64,000 nt of DNA from Arthrobacter sp. APC 3897 (GCF_030407495.1 NZ_JASDDG010000021.1:17074-81073), one strand, 5' to 3'; positions 18,290-29,434 are shown, counted from the first letter of the stretch. Numbers and translations are program-made. Notes: a model not told the origin generated them from the letters alone.

Positions 18290-19408
18290 ATGTCCGCACC
18301 GCTGATCGTCCTTCTTGTGCTGCTGGCCGCTGCCCTGGCGGCCCTGGCAGCATGGCAGGTGGCCAGACGGCGGCGGCGGGAGGCTGCGAAGCGGGCTGTC
18401 GTCCAGACCCTCGCCCCGGGTGACCAACGGATTGCCCTGGTGCTGAACCCCGTGAAGGCGCAGGCTCCGGCCGCACGGACCCTGTTGGCGGAGGCGTGCG
18501 AACTGGCCGGCTGGGATCCCCCTTTGATCCTCGAAACCACCCGGCAGTCCCCGGGATACGAGCAGGCGCGCCGGGCCGTGGAGCTGGGGGCCGACGTCGT
18601 CCTTGCAGGCGGCGGTGACGGAACAGTGCGGGAGGTGGCCCGCGCACTGGCCAACTCTCCAGCCGCACTGGGGCTGCTGCCGCTGGGGACAGGCAACCTG
18701 CTGGCACGGAACCTGGGGATTCCGGTGGCGGACCTGGCAGCTTCGGTCCGCACGGCGCTTCACGGGGACCAGAGGCGCATTGACATGGGCAATATTGACC
18801 TTCTCGATGCCGTCACCGGTGAGCGGCACAGCAGTACGTTTCTGGTCATGGGCGGAATTGGACTCGATGCCGAAGTCATTGCCGCCACCCGGGACGACCT
18901 GAAGAAACGGGTGGGCTGGCTGGCCTACAGCGAGGCCGGCGTGCGGCTGCTGCCCGGCCGCCGTACCAAGATGAGCATCTCGCTGGACGGCGAGCCGCAC
19001 CAGGTCCGCAAGGTCCGCAGCATCCTCTTCGCCAATCTGGGCAGGCTTCCGGCCGGGATCGACTTCATCCCCGAGGCAAAAATGGATGACGGGCTGCTGG
19101 ACGTGGTGATTATGAGTCCGCGCAGCCTGGCCGGCTGGCTGTGGGTGGCGGGCAAGGTGGTCACCAGGTATCCCCGGGACATTCCGGTTATTGACTACCG
19201 CCGTGCCCGGACCGTGGAGATCCGGGTGGCACATCCCACCGAAACCCAGCTGGACGGTGACCTGACCGGAGCGGCAACCAGCGTCCGGGTGGAGGTGGAT
19301 CCCCAGGCGCTGCTGGTCCGGGCACCGTCACCGGACCAGCAGCATCCACGGCTGCCGGGCTCGTACCCTTTGGCGCGGTCCTCGGCGCGGGCGGGCCGCC
19401 GGAACTAG
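18290..19408 (+). CDS. Diacylglycerol kinase-family lipid kinase
   Basis: A 372-residue membrane-associated lipid kinase. Residues 4-25 form a single membrane segment followed by a basic stretch (RRRRREAAKR). The catalytic domain has ALVLNPVKA near residue 49, the nucleotide loop GGGDGTVREV (107-116), and PLGTGNLLARNLGIP. The DAGKc/LCB5 C-terminal domain ends in DGDLTGA-type residues (TQLDGDLTG). It resembles DgkB/YegS proteins, so diacylglycerol or a related lipid is the expected acceptor. The 3' end overlaps the convergent acidic-protein gene by 4 bp. TAGGCT (18274-18279) could be its -10 box, leaving a very short leader. Confidence 0.88.
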   Translation: MSAPLIVLLVLLAAALAALAAWQVARRRRREAAKRAVVQTLAPGDQRIALVLNPVKAQAPAARTLLAEACELAGWDPPLILETTRQSPGYEQARRAVELGADVVLAGGGDGTVREVARALANSPAALGLLPLGTGNLLARNLGIPVADLAASVRTALHGDQRRIDMGNIDLLDAVTGERHSSTFLVMGGIGLDAEVIAATRDDLKKRVGWLAYSEAGVRLLPGRRTKMSISLDGEPHQVRKVRSILFANLGRLPAGIDFIPEAKMDDGLLDVVIMSPRSLAGWLWVAGKVVTRYPRDIPVIDYRRARTVEIRVAHPTETQLDGDLTGAATSVRVEVDPQALLVRAPSPDQQHPRLPGSYPLARSSARAGRRN

Positions 19409-19674
19409 TCCTGCGTGCCCTCGGCGTCCGTGTAGCCGCCTTCATCCTTGGGGTTCCGGGCAGCGTCGGTTTCGTCGCGGTCCGTGTATTCACCCTCGCC
19501 GTCCTTGTCCAGCGACGCCGGTGACGCCTGTTCCCGGATCAAAGCTTCTTCCTCGGCAAACCGGATGTCATTGCCCTGGTCGCCGGCGTCTCCGCGATAG
19601 TTGTCGTCGCCGGTGGACTGGCCGCTGGGCTTGGGGTCGGTCAGCTGTTCTTCCTCATTGGGGTACTCAGACAT
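19405..19674 (-). CDS. Small acidic hydrophilic protein of unknown function
   Basis: The 89-residue protein is strongly acidic and has no hydrophobic core. It begins MSEYPNEEEQ and contains two similar segments, EYTDRDET and GYTDAEGT, near the end. It looks intrinsically disordered. The ATG at 19674 follows AGGAAGG at good spacing, so I discard the open frame upstream. I do not recognise the family; such small acidic proteins are common in Micrococcaceae and are sometimes linked to stress. It is convergent with the lipid kinase gene. Confidence 0.65.
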   Translation of the reverse strand: MSEYPNEEEQLTDPKPSGQSTGDDNYRGDAGDQGNDIRFAEEEALIREQASPASLDKDGEGEYTDRDETDAARNPKDEGGYTDAEGTQD

Positions 19675-19726
19675 TCGCTTACCTTCCTGGCTAGTGAGGC
19701 AGGACCAGTGGCAGGCCCCGCAGCTC

Positions 19727-19748
19727 AGGTGCGGAAAATACCGCACCT
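19727..19748. repeat. Inverted repeat upstream of the acidic-protein gene
   Basis: AGGTGCGG and CCGCACCT form an 8-bp perfect stem around AAAATA. It lies 53 bp upstream of the acidic-protein ATG and about 80 bp after the broken topoisomerase stop. It could be that gene's terminator or an operator; the sequence alone does not decide. Confidence 0.45.
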
Positions 19749-19826
19749 TCAACATCAGCATACTTACGAACAGCGGAACCGGGAAAGTGCAGCCGGACCG
19801 GCCGCCGCATCACAGACCGGCAAATC

Positions 19827-20793
19827 CTAGTCCGTGAGCATCAGCCGGACGGCTGTCTCCGAAGCGGAAAAGCCCGTCACCTCAATGACTTCGCCGTCAA
19901 AGAAACGGTCCACCACGCGGGGATCGATATAGGACTTGCGGGCGATGGAGGGCGTATTGCCCAAATGATCAGCCACTTTCCGGGCGGTGGCGGCAACGGC
20001 CTTGCGCTTGTCAGTCTTGGTGGCCGCCAGCGGAAAGGCGCGGGCCAGGTGCATCGCGGCCACCACGGTGGCCTGCCAGGTGCGGAAGTCCTTCGCGGTG
20101 AAGTCCCCGCCGGTGACTTCACGCAGGAAGCCGTTCAGGGCCGAGGCTGAAATGCTGTGCCAGTTACCGTCGACGCCCTCATAAGCCAGCGCCGTATCAG
20201 CGCCCGGGCGGGCAAGCATTGGCGTCAGGGCAGCCACCAGGTCCGCATCCTCGATCAGGGTGTGCCATTCCTGTCCGCTCTTGCCGGGGAAATCGAACCG
20301 CACCTCATCCCCCTGCACCGTGACATGTTCGACGCGCAGCGTGGTGGTGCCGTAGGAACCGTTGACCTCGGCGTAGCGTTCGCCTCCGATCCGCAGCGCA
20401 CCGGCGTCGACAATCCGCAGCGCCGCTGCAAAGGCCCGCTGGGGGCTGTTTTCGCCGGAGGTGCTTGGTGATCAGCCGCCGGGCTGCGGGCAGGGACTGG
20501 GCAAACTCCAGGGACCGGTCAAACTTCTCCCGGTCCTTCAGTTCCCTCCAGTGGGGATGGTAGATGTACTGCCGCCGTCCGGCCGCATCCGTGCCGGTGG
20601 CCTGGATGTGGCCGTTGGCGTACGGGCTGATCCACACGTTGGTCCAGGCCGGCGGAATGGCCAGTGCCCGGATCCGGTCCCGGGTTTCCCGGTCCGTCAG
20701 CAGATCCCCTCGCGGCCCGCGGTAGCTGAAGCCCCTGCCCCGTTTCTGCCGGGTAAATCCCGGATGCTCACAGTTGCTTCGCCTCAGCCGCAC
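19827..20793 (-). pseudogene. DNA topoisomerase IB, frameshifted
   Basis: The reading frame of a poxvirus-like bacterial topoisomerase IB is split in two. The first part starts at GTG 20793, preceded by GGAGGG at 4 bases, and runs to about 20465 with GRGFSYRGPRG, IPPAWTNVWI and KFDRSLEFAQ. The second part (frame ending at 19827) continues with RAFAAALRIVDAGALRIGGERYA, FPGKSGQEW, KDFRTWQATV and the active-site tyrosine region ARKSYIDPRVV. The junction is at KHL/GENSPQ near 20459-20466. The whole span has one base too many, so one inserted base (or two lost) explains it. All catalytic residues survive, so a sequencing error or a recent mutation is likely. Intact, it would be about 321 residues. 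Confidence 0.85.
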
Positions 20794-20852
20794 GATGCCC
20801 TCCCTCCACGGTTTTGCAGTGCCGATGGACACAGTACCGCCCTGCGGTGCGG

Positions 20853-21812
20853 TTAGCCTCTGAGGAGCCCTTCCAGCCAAAAGTCCGCGCGCCGGAACGC
20901 TTCGTCACTGTTATGCCGGGGCACCTCGGGCTCCTTGTGGTCCGCCCGGGGATAGGAACCGAGGAACCGCAGGTTGGGACTGATCCGGTGCAGGCCCCGG
21001 AGCGCATCGGCCATCCTGGCGTCGCGGATATGGCCGTCTGCGTCGATGCTGAAAAAGTAGTCGCCCAGGAACAGTCCGGTGGGCCGGGACTCAATCCTGC
21101 TCAGGTTCACTCCGCGGGCCGAGAACTGGTCCAGGATCTCCATCAGGGCGCCGGGATGATCCTCCGGGAGGGGCACCACCAGTGTGGTCTTGTCCGCTCC
21201 GGTGGGGGCCGGCAGCGACGTGGGCAGGCTGAGCAGGACAAAGCGGGTCACGGCATCGGCAACATCTCCGATGCCGGAGACCAGCACGGTCAGTCCCAGC
21301 CGCTGCGCCACCAGCGGTGAGCAAATTGCCGCGTCAAAGCCCGACTCCGGATCCTGAAGCGCCACGGCGGCGGCGGCCGTGGAGGAAGCCGGCAAATATG
21401 CAGCCTGGGGAATATTGGCTTCAGCCCAGTCCCGGCACTGCGCCCAGGCGTGTGAATGGGTGGAAACAGTGCCAATGTCAGCCAGGCCCAGCCCCGGCCT
21501 GACGGCCAGGACAAAGGTGATGGGCACCAGGATTTCCCGCAGGATACGCAGCGGCTCACCGGAGGAGATCGCATCCAGGGTTGCACTCACACCGCCCTCG
21601 ACGGAGTTTTCAATGGGCACGACGGCGGCATGGGCACGCCCGCTGCGTACCATTTCCAGGGCGGAATTGACGCTGGTTGCCGGAATACGTTCAGACGCTT
21701 CGGCACCCGGAACCTGCAGCAGAGCCGCTTCGGTGAAGGTGCCTTCCGGGCCCAGATAGGTGTAGATCACCGGGTCCGCCGCTGCGGAACCGGCGCCTGG
21801 GGAAAGGCTCAT
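20853..21812 (-). CDS. pheA: Prephenate dehydratase
   Basis: The enzyme converts prephenate to phenylpyruvate for phenylalanine synthesis. The 319-residue product has IYTYLGPEGTFTEAAL at residue 16, VVPIENSVEGGV, the TxxF region VADAVTRFVLLS, and a C-terminal ACT domain for feedback control (TTLVVPLPEDHPGAL, then LSRIESRPT). No chorismate mutase domain is fused, as usual in actinobacteria. Its ATG overlaps the rhodanese stop by 4 bp. The broken topoisomerase starts 59 bp downstream. Confidence 0.95.
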   Translation of the reverse strand: MSLSPGAGSAAADPVIYTYLGPEGTFTEAALLQVPGAEASERIPATSVNSALEMVRSGRAHAAVVPIENSVEGGVSATLDAISSGEPLRILREILVPITFVLAVRPGLGLADIGTVSTHSHAWAQCRDWAEANIPQAAYLPASSTAAAAVALQDPESGFDAAICSPLVAQRLGLTVLVSGIGDVADAVTRFVLLSLPTSLPAPTGADKTTLVVPLPEDHPGALMEILDQFSARGVNLSRIESRPTGLFLGDYFFSIDADGHIRDARMADALRGLHRISPNLRFLGSYPRADHKEPEVPRHNSDEAFRRADFWLEGLLRG

Positions 21813-22126
21813 ACGACGGTGGGATCCTGACCATTGTCGGAAACCATCGGCTTTCCGGCTTCCAGCCAGGCACCCATCCCGCCGGTGACATTCACTGCCG
21901 AGTAACCGTGGGACTCCAGCCAGGCCGTGGCCCGTGCGCTGCGTCCACCGCTGCGGCAGATGACGGCCAGGTCCGTGTCCGGATCAAGGTCATCGAGGCG
22001 GTCCGGCAGGGAGTCCAGCGGAATGTGGAGGGCGCCGTCAACATGGCCGGCTTCCCATTCATAGTCTTCGCGCACGTCCAGGATCTTGGCGTCCTTGCTG
22101 ATGGAGTCAACCGATACGTTTTCCAT
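21809..22126 (-). CDS. Rhodanese-like sulfurtransferase domain protein
   Basis: The 105-residue single-domain rhodanese has the N-terminal ILDVREDYEWEAGHVDGA, the active-site loop VICRSGGRSARA with its catalytic Cys, and the end segment VNVTGGMGAWLEAG. It could move sulfane sulfur in the cytoplasm; the partner is unknown. It is translationally coupled to pheA (ATGA), although no functional link is obvious. The ATG at 22126 is the only plausible start. Confidence 0.9.
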   Translation of the reverse strand: MENVSVDSISKDAKILDVREDYEWEAGHVDGALHIPLDSLPDRLDDLDPDTDLAVICRSGGRSARATAWLESHGYSAVNVTGGMGAWLEAGKPMVSDNGQDPTVV

Positions 22127-22256
22127 TTTTCCGGTTCCTGTCCTTGCATTGTGGGGAGCTCGGGCCGTGTGCCGGCGGCGGCCCCGGGAGTCTGTTCGTT
22201 CCCAGCCTATAGTGGGAGCCCTGACCGGAAAATAATAATCCCGTCCCGGAGGTCAC

Positions 22257-23684
22257 ATGACAGTTCAGCCGCCGTCCGCTCCGTCCGCCGGCCTGCAGGA
22301 GGCCACAGCCCTGCAGCTGCGGAACAGCCTTGCCTCCGGTGAACTCAGCGCCCGCGAGGTGACGGAGCATTTCCTGGCCCGGATCGAAGTGCTGAACCCG
22401 GACCTGGGCGCGTTCCTTGTCACCACTCCCGAAACCGCTCTCGCCGAGGCAGCCGCCGCCGATGAACGGTTTGCCCGCGGCGAGCCGCTGGGGATGCTCC
22501 ACGGGATGCCGCTGGCGCACAAGGACCTCACCGACGTCGCCGGGGTTCCCACCACGCAGGGAACGGCAGCACTGCCCGCCTATGTGCCGGAAGCAGACGG
22601 CCCGCTTCCCGCCGTGCTGCGCCGGGCCGGTGCCATCAGCCTCGGCAAGACGCAGGTTCCCGAATTTGGCCTGAGCAGTTACAGCGAAAACCGCATCGGC
22701 CCTCCGGCCCGCAACCCCCTGGACCCCGCACTCAGCCCCGGAGGCTCCAGCGGAGGCAGCGCCGCGGCAGTCGCTGCCGGCATGCTGCCCTTTGCGCCGG
22801 GGACCGACGGCGGTGGTTCGGTCCGCATTCCGGCTGCCGCCACCGGACTGGTGGGGCTCAAACCGAACCGGGGACGCGTCCCGTCCGGATCCGGACAATC
22901 GGATCTGGGCCAGTTTGTGGTGGCCGGACCACTGGCACGCACAGCAGCGGATGCCGCACTGCTGCTGGACGCCATGGTGGCTGAGCCGAACTTTCATGCA
23001 ACTTCCGCAGCGCCGGCGACGGAAAGTTTTCTTGCCGCTGCCCAACGTGCGGAGGGCCGGTTCCGGATTGGGGTGAGCACCGTTTCACCCTTCTCCTCCC
23101 GCCTGGAGATCATCCTGGACCCGGAGGCGGTGCAGGCACTGGAAGCCGGCATCAGGGCCCTGACCGGCGCCGGACATGAGGTCTCGGAGGCCCGCCTGAG
23201 CTACGACGAGCGTTATCCGGACGCTTTCCAGACCGTGTGGACCGCAGGCCTGTCCACCCTCAACCTGCCGGCCGGCGGAGGGGAGCGGCTCCTGCCCCTG
23301 ACCGCTGCCGTGCGCCGCCGCGCGCAGCAGCGGTCCGCGGCGGACCTTGTCTCAGCAATCGATGTCCTGCGCCGCTTCGAACAGGACACCATCCAGGCCT
23401 ACAGCAGCTACGACATGATCCTGACCCCGGCACTGGGCCAGACGCCGCGCCCGGTGGGCTGGTACTGGGACAGTGCCCTTGATGGTGACGCGCAGGGACT
23501 TCGGGATTATGACCTGCAGTGCCAATACTCGCCCTTCACGTCAATGGTGAATGTGTGCGGACTGCCGGCCATCACCTTTCCCACCCACCGGACCGGGAGC
23601 GGACTGTCCATGGGAGTCCAGCTGATCGGGCGGCCGGGAGCCGAGGCAGACCTCCTCGCCGTTGCCGCACAGCTGGAAAAGTGA
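22257..23684 (+). CDS. Amidase signature family protein
   Basis: The 475-residue hydrolase has the full Ser-cisSer-Lys triad of the family. The Lys is K89 in MPLAHKDLTDV, the cis-Ser is about S164 in GGSSGGSAAAV, and the nucleophile is about S188 in DGGGSVRIPAA. It could hydrolyse small amides or act on aminoacyl substrates. It is a stand-alone protein, not the GatA subunit, because no gatC or gatB is nearby. The ATG at 22257 follows GGAGG at short spacing. A 150-bp gap separates it from the POT transporter. Confidence 0.88.
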   Translation: MTVQPPSAPSAGLQEATALQLRNSLASGELSAREVTEHFLARIEVLNPDLGAFLVTTPETALAEAAAADERFARGEPLGMLHGMPLAHKDLTDVAGVPTTQGTAALPAYVPEADGPLPAVLRRAGAISLGKTQVPEFGLSSYSENRIGPPARNPLDPALSPGGSSGGSAAAVAAGMLPFAPGTDGGGSVRIPAAATGLVGLKPNRGRVPSGSGQSDLGQFVVAGPLARTAADAALLLDAMVAEPNFHATSAAPATESFLAAAQRAEGRFRIGVSTVSPFSSRLEIILDPEAVQALEAGIRALTGAGHEVSEARLSYDERYPDAFQTVWTAGLSTLNLPAGGGERLLPLTAAVRRRAQQRSAADLVSAIDVLRRFEQDTIQAYSSYDMILTPALGQTPRPVGWYWDSALDGDAQGLRDYDLQCQYSPFTSMVNVCGLPAITFPTHRTGSGLSMGVQLIGRPGAEADLLAVAAQLEK

Positions 23685-23837
23685 CGGCGAATCCTATCGC
23701 AGCAGTTGCGGATGTTCCGCCCCCCGGCTTGTAACACTGCACCTCGGAGCCGAAATCCGGGTGAGACTTGTCACGTTTAGTAACCATGCTGACCCTTGGA
23801 TACGGGAGAATTCACCCTTTACCCCTTCAAGGCACAC

Positions 23838-25331
<1,494 letters not shown>

Positions 25332-25364
25332 GCACCTTCCCCGGCTGCGGCCTTTACGCCCGCG

Positions 25365-25404
25365 AACGACGACGGCGGCCTCCCGCCGTCGTCGTTCTGT
25401 GTTT
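25365..25404 (+). terminator. Perfect hairpin terminator after the POT transporter
   Basis: AACGACGACGGCGG and its exact complement form a 14-bp stem with loop CCTC (25365-25396), followed by CTGTGTTT. It begins 34 bp after the stop and carries the same ACGACGGCGG core as the ftsH terminator. Confidence 0.85.
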
Positions 25405-25430
25405 AACGGCGTTTAACGGCGGCGTTTAAC
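25401..25430. repeat. Short tandem repeat of GTTTAAC
   Basis: GTTTAAC occurs three times in 30 bases (25401, 25411 and 25424). The first two copies lie in identical 10-base GTTTAACGGC units; in the third copy CTT follows. It sits between the terminator and pgm. No function is evident; it may be slippage. Confidence 0.6.
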
Positions 25431-25507
25431 CTTCAGCGGCGGCCTTTCACGCCGCCGGGAGCGGGGATTTCTGCCGCAGGCGGCATTTGTTTGGCATGCT
25501 TAGGGGT

Positions 25508-27139
25508 ATGTCTAATCGCGCCGGCACAGTTGCCCAATCCTCCGACCTCGTTGATCTGACGACCCTCCTGGACGCTTACCAGGACCGTTCTCCGGATATG
25601 GATGACCCCTCGCAGCGGGTGGTCTTCGGGACCTCGGGGCACCGCGGTTCGTCGCTGAACGGCGCCTTCAATGAGCCGCACATTGCCGCCATCACCCAGG
25701 CAATCGTTGAGTACCGCAGCGGCCAGGGCATCACCGGCCCGCTGTTCATGGGCAAGGACACCCACGCACTGTCCGAACCAGCCCAGAACACTGCGCTGGA
25801 AGTGCTCGCCGGGAACAACGTGAACGTACTCATTGATGCGCGCAACGGGTTCACCCCCACTCCGGCACTGAGCCACGCCATCCTGAAGTACAACGCCGGC
25901 CGCACCGAGCAGGCCGACGGCATCATCATCACTCCCTCGCACAACCCCCCGGCCGACGGCGGTTTCAAATACAACCCGCCCACCGGCGGCCCGGCCGGAT
26001 CCGAGGCAACCAACTGGATTGCCAACCGCGCCAATGAACTGCTCGAGGACGGACTGCGCGGCGTGAAGCGCATTCCGCTGGGCCAGGCCCGCCTGGCGGA
26101 CAGCGTTGGATCCTATGACTTCCTGCAGAACTACGTGGACGATCTGCCCTCGGTCCTGAACCTGGACGCCATCCGCGCATCGGGGCTGCACATCGGCGCT
26201 GATCCGCTGGGCGGGGCATCCGTGGACTACTGGGGCGCCATTGCGGAACGGCACAACCTCAACCTGACCGTCGTGAACCCGAACGTGGATCCGCAGTGGG
26301 CGTTCATGACCCTGGACTGGGACGAGAAGATCCGCATGGACTGCTCCTCCCCCTATGCCATGGCCTCGCTGATTGCCCGGGCCGGAGAGTACGACATCGC
26401 CACGGGCAACGACGCCGACGCCGACCGCCACGGCATTGTCACGCCCGACGCCGGGCTGATGAACCCGAACCATTACCTCGCCGTGGCCATCGACTACCTG
26501 TACCGGAACCGCTCGGGCTGGCCGAAGGATGCCATGGTGGGCAAGACCCTGGTCTCCTCCTCCATGATCGACAGGGTGACCGCCGATCTGGGCCGCACCC
26601 TGATGGAGGTCCCCGTAGGCTTCAAGTGGTTCGTGCCCGGACTGCTCTCCGGCGAGGCGGCCTTCGGCGGCGAGGAATCCGCCGGCGCGTCCTTCCTGCG
26701 CCTGGACGGCAAGGCCTGGACCACTGACAAGGACGGGATCCTGCTGGCACTGCTGGCCTCGGAAATCACCGCCGTGACGGGAAAGACCCCGTCCCAGCGG
26801 TACCGGGAGCTCACAGCGCAGTTCGGTGATCCGGAATACGCCCGCGTGGATGCGCCCGCCAGCCGGGAACAGAAGGCAGCGCTGGCCAAGCTCTCGCCGT
26901 CGGACGTCACCGCCACCACCCTGGCCGGCGAGGAGATCACAGCCCGGCTCACCGAGGCGCCCGGCAACGGCGCGCCCATCGGCGGCCTGAAGGTCACCAC
27001 GGAGAACGCCTGGTTTGCGGCACGGCCCTCCGGTACGGAGGACGTGTACAAGATTTACGCCGAATCCTTCAAGGGCGAGGAACACCTGCACCAGGTGCAG
27101 GCCGAGGCCAAGGCCATTGTGGACGGGGTTATTTCCTAG
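25508..27139 (+). CDS. pgm: Phosphoglucomutase (alpha-D-glucose phosphate-specific)
   Basis: The enzyme interconverts glucose-1-phosphate and glucose-6-phosphate, feeding glycogen, trehalose and cell-wall sugars. The 543-residue product has [14 protein letters not shown] near residue 35, the phosphoserine loop [14 protein letters not shown] near residue 140, the metal-binding [11 protein letters not shown], and the sugar-binding [12 protein letters not shown]. The C-terminal phosphate-binding segment is [19 protein letters not shown] 25508 gives the usual [10 protein letters not shown] start; earlier in-frame ATG (25496) and TTG (25487) are less family-like. It is a single gene, convergent with the aldehyde dehydrogenase. 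Confidence 0.95.
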   Translation: MSNRAGTVAQSSDLVDLTTLLDAYQDRSPDMDDPSQRVVFGTSGHRGSSLNGAFNEPHIAAITQAIVEYRSGQGITGPLFMGKDTHALSEPAQNTALEVLAGNNVNVLIDARNGFTPTPALSHAILKYNAGRTEQADGIIITPSHNPPADGGFKYNPPTGGPAGSEATNWIANRANELLEDGLRGVKRIPLGQARLADSVGSYDFLQNYVDDLPSVLNLDAIRASGLHIGADPLGGASVDYWGAIAERHNLNLTVVNPNVDPQWAFMTLDWDEKIRMDCSSPYAMASLIARAGEYDIATGNDADADRHGIVTPDAGLMNPNHYLAVAIDYLYRNRSGWPKDAMVGKTLVSSSMIDRVTADLGRTLMEVPVGFKWFVPGLLSGEAAFGGEESAGASFLRLDGKAWTTDKDGILLALLASEITAVTGKTPSQRYRELTAQFGDPEYARVDAPASREQKAALAKLSPSDVTATTLAGEEITARLTEAPGNGAPIGGLKVTTENAWFAARPSGTEDVYKIYAESFKGEEHLHQVQAEAKAIVDGVIS

Positions 27140-27173
27140 CTTCCGCAGGACCCGGAGGGATGGCTCCGGCCGG

Positions 27174-28586
27174 TCAGAGCAGGCGGCGCAGCAGCCGCCG
27201 CTTGAGCCCGTTATACGGCGGATAGGCCACCTTCAGCGTGTCCAGCGCCGTGCCCTTGGTGAACACCGGGCGCAGCTGGCTGAACGTGTCGAACGTGTAC
27301 TTGCCGTGGTAGGCGCCGGTGCCGCTGGCCCCGGCGCCGCCAAAGGGCAGCCCGGGAACGGCCAGCTGCACGGTGCTCACGTTGTGGTTCACGCTTCCGG
27401 CCCGGACCCGGGCCTCGAAGGTTTTCCGGGCGGCCGCGGACTGCGAATAAAGATAGGACGCCAGCGGCACGGGACGGTCATTGATGAAGGAGATGGCCTC
27501 ATCCAGGTCCTTCACTGTCAGCACCGGCAGGATGGGTCCGAAGATTTCCTCCTGCATCACAGGCGAGTCCGGTGACACATCGGTGAGGATGGTCGGTTCC
27601 AGGTACAGCGAATTGCGGTCCCCGCGCCCGCCTGTGAGCACGGTGCCGCTGTCCAGCAGGCCGTGCAGCCGGTCCCAGTGCCGCCCGTTGATAATCCGCC
27701 CCAGGTCCGCACTCTGTGCCGGATCCTTCCCGAACAGCTCAGCCACGGCCCGCACCAGATGCCTGCGCAGTTTGGGTGCCGCTTCCTCGGTGACGAGCAC
27801 ATAATCCGGTGCCACGCAGGTTTGGCCGGCGTTGAGCATTTTGCCGTACACCAGACGGCGGGCAACGACGGCGAAGTTGCCGTCCAGGACCACCGCCGGT
27901 GATTTACCGCCCAGTTCCAGCGTGACCGGCGTCAGGTACTGTGCGGCGGCCTGCAGGACCACCCGGCCCACCCGTTCTCCGCCGGTAAAGAAGATGGAAT
28001 CGAACCGTTCTGCCAGCAGCGCCGTACTGGCTTCCTGCCCGCCCTCCACTACGGCGACGGCGGCCGGGTCCAGGTACAGGGGCAGCAGGCCGGCAATGGC
28101 CCGGGACGTGGCGGGCGCCAGTTCGGAGGGTTTCAGCACCGCGGCGTTGCCTGCGGCGAGCGCTCCAATGAGCGGAGCCAGCAGCAGCTGCACCGGGTAG
28201 TTCCACGGCGCAATAATCAGGACCACGCCCAGCGGCTGGGGTTCGGTCTTGGCGGAGCCGGGCTGCAGGCCCAGCGGCACAGGGACCTTGGTGCTGCGGG
28301 TCCACTGCGCCAGGTGCTTGAGGGCGTATTCGGTCTCCGAAATGGTGATGGAGATTTCGGTCAGATAGCCTTCCAGCGGGTTTTTGCCCAGATCCTGTGC
28401 CAGCGCGGCACTGAACTCGGCTTCCCTTTCCCTCAGCATCCTCATCAGGCCCTGCAGCTGTGTCCGGCGCCATTCCAAGGGGCGGGTAACACCGGAATCG
28501 TAGGTGCGGCGCACTCCCGCCACCACGGAGCTGACGGAGGCGCCGAAGGTGCCTCCCGTGACGTCGGACAAGGTTTCGGTGCTCAT
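27174..28586 (-). CDS. NAD(P)-dependent aldehyde dehydrogenase
   Basis: The 470-residue ALDH is short because it lacks the N-terminal arm and has a membrane-type C-terminus (LKRRLLRRLL), like class 3 fatty-aldehyde dehydrogenases. It has IIAPWNYPVQLLLAPL near residue 128, the catalytic Glu in TLELGGKSPAVVLDG and the catalytic Cys in NAGQTCVAPDYVL near residue 257. ILPVLTVKDLDEAI follows. It is coupled to the upstream SDR gene (ATGA), so the two probably handle an alcohol/aldehyde pair, perhaps of long-chain type. The exact substrate cannot be read. Confidence 0.88.
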   Translation of the reverse strand: MSTETLSDVTGGTFGASVSSVVAGVRRTYDSGVTRPLEWRRTQLQGLMRMLREREAEFSAALAQDLGKNPLEGYLTEISITISETEYALKHLAQWTRSTKVPVPLGLQPGSAKTEPQPLGVVLIIAPWNYPVQLLLAPLIGALAAGNAAVLKPSELAPATSRAIAGLLPLYLDPAAVAVVEGGQEASTALLAERFDSIFFTGGERVGRVVLQAAAQYLTPVTLELGGKSPAVVLDGNFAVVARRLVYGKMLNAGQTCVAPDYVLVTEEAAPKLRRHLVRAVAELFGKDPAQSADLGRIINGRHWDRLHGLLDSGTVLTGGRGDRNSLYLEPTILTDVSPDSPVMQEEIFGPILPVLTVKDLDEAISFINDRPVPLASYLYSQSAAARKTFEARVRAGSVNHNVSTVQLAVPGLPFGGAGASGTGAYHGKYTFDTFSQLRPVFTKGTALDTLKVAYPPYNGLKRRLLRRLL

Positions 28587-29434
28587 CGGTTTTCCTCCCC
28601 TGCCGCAGCGGCGGGACGTCCGGTGAAGTGGTCCATGGATTGGTACACCTTGAAGACCCGGCCGGCCACCACGTCCCAGAGCGGCTGCGGCAGCAGCCCT
28701 CTCAGTGCGCTGCCCAGCGGCACCGTCCAGGGCAGCTGGAGCCGGGCCCTGCCCTCCAGCAGGGCTGCCCAGGCCCGGTCCACCACGTACTGCGGTTCCA
28801 TCAGCGGTGTCATCAGCGGACCCCGCGCTCCGGCAAACATTCCGGTCTTGATGTAGCTCGGGATCAGCGTAGTGACCTGGATGTGCCCGTTGCCTGATTC
28901 ATTCAGTTCCAGCCGCAGCGAGTCGCTCCAGCCAATAACGGCCCATTTTGAGGCGGTGTAGACGCTCATCTTCGGCACGGAGAGAGTGCCCGACGCCGAG
29001 GCGACGTTCAGGATCCGGGCCGGGGTGCGGCGGGCAATCATCTGCGGCAGGAACGCACGGGTGACGTGCATGGGGGCAAGCGTGTTCACCTGCATGACAG
29101 CGTCAATGTCTGCAGGGGAGTGCTCCCAGAAGTACTTTCCGCGCACAATGCCGGCATTGTTGATCAGGATGTCCGGAACCCCGGCCTCAGCCTGGACCCG
29201 CCCGGCCGCGGCGGTGACGTCAGCCAGCGAACTCACATCCAGGGCACAGGGATGGACGGTGCTGCCGCCCAGGGCGCGCAGGTCCGCAGCGGCGGCCTCC
29301 AGCGCCTCGGCGTCGCGGTCCCAAAGCACCACCCGTGCGGCGCCGTCGCGCACTGCCCGCTCCGCATAGAGTTTGCCCATGCCCATTGCCGCGCCGGTTA
29401 CAAGGACCGTGCGGCCCGCTGCTGATATGCCCAT
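28583..29434 (-). CDS. Short-chain dehydrogenase/reductase
   Basis: The 283-residue classical SDR has the cofactor loop VLVTGAAMGMGKLYAE near residue 12, DILINNAGIVRGKYF, and the catalytic YxxxK in VYTASKWAVIGWS with a preceding Ser (LNVASASGTLS). The Asp in VVLWDRDAEA suggests NAD preference. The C-terminus (GRARLQLPWTVPL) has a hydrophobic stretch seen in fatty-alcohol or lipid-linked SDRs. ATG 29434 is used; the open upstream frame reads through the intergenic region. It overlaps the aldehyde dehydrogenase by 4 bp and is divergent from the uracil permease. Confidence 0.88.
   Translation of the reverse strand: MGISAAGRTVLVTGAAMGMGKLYAERAVRDGAARVVLWDRDAEALEAAAADLRALGGSTVHPCALDVSSLADVTAAAGRVQAEAGVPDILINNAGIVRGKYFWEHSPADIDAVMQVNTLAPMHVTRAFLPQMIARRTPARILNVASASGTLSVPKMSVYTASKWAVIGWSDSLRLELNESGNGHIQVTTLIPSYIKTGMFAGARGPLMTPLMEPQYVVDRAWAALLEGRARLQLPWTVPLGSALRGLLPQPLWDVVAGRVFKVYQSMDHFTGRPAAAAGEENR

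Noticed and set aside
20455..20470. Programmed frameshift in topoisomerase IB
   Set aside because: The site CCTCCGGCGAAAACAG has no recognised shift signal, and single-frame orthologues are the norm.
25433..27091. A 552-codon minus-strand frame opposite pgm
   Set aside because: It mirrors pgm, has low-complexity Gly/His composition and no recognisable domain.
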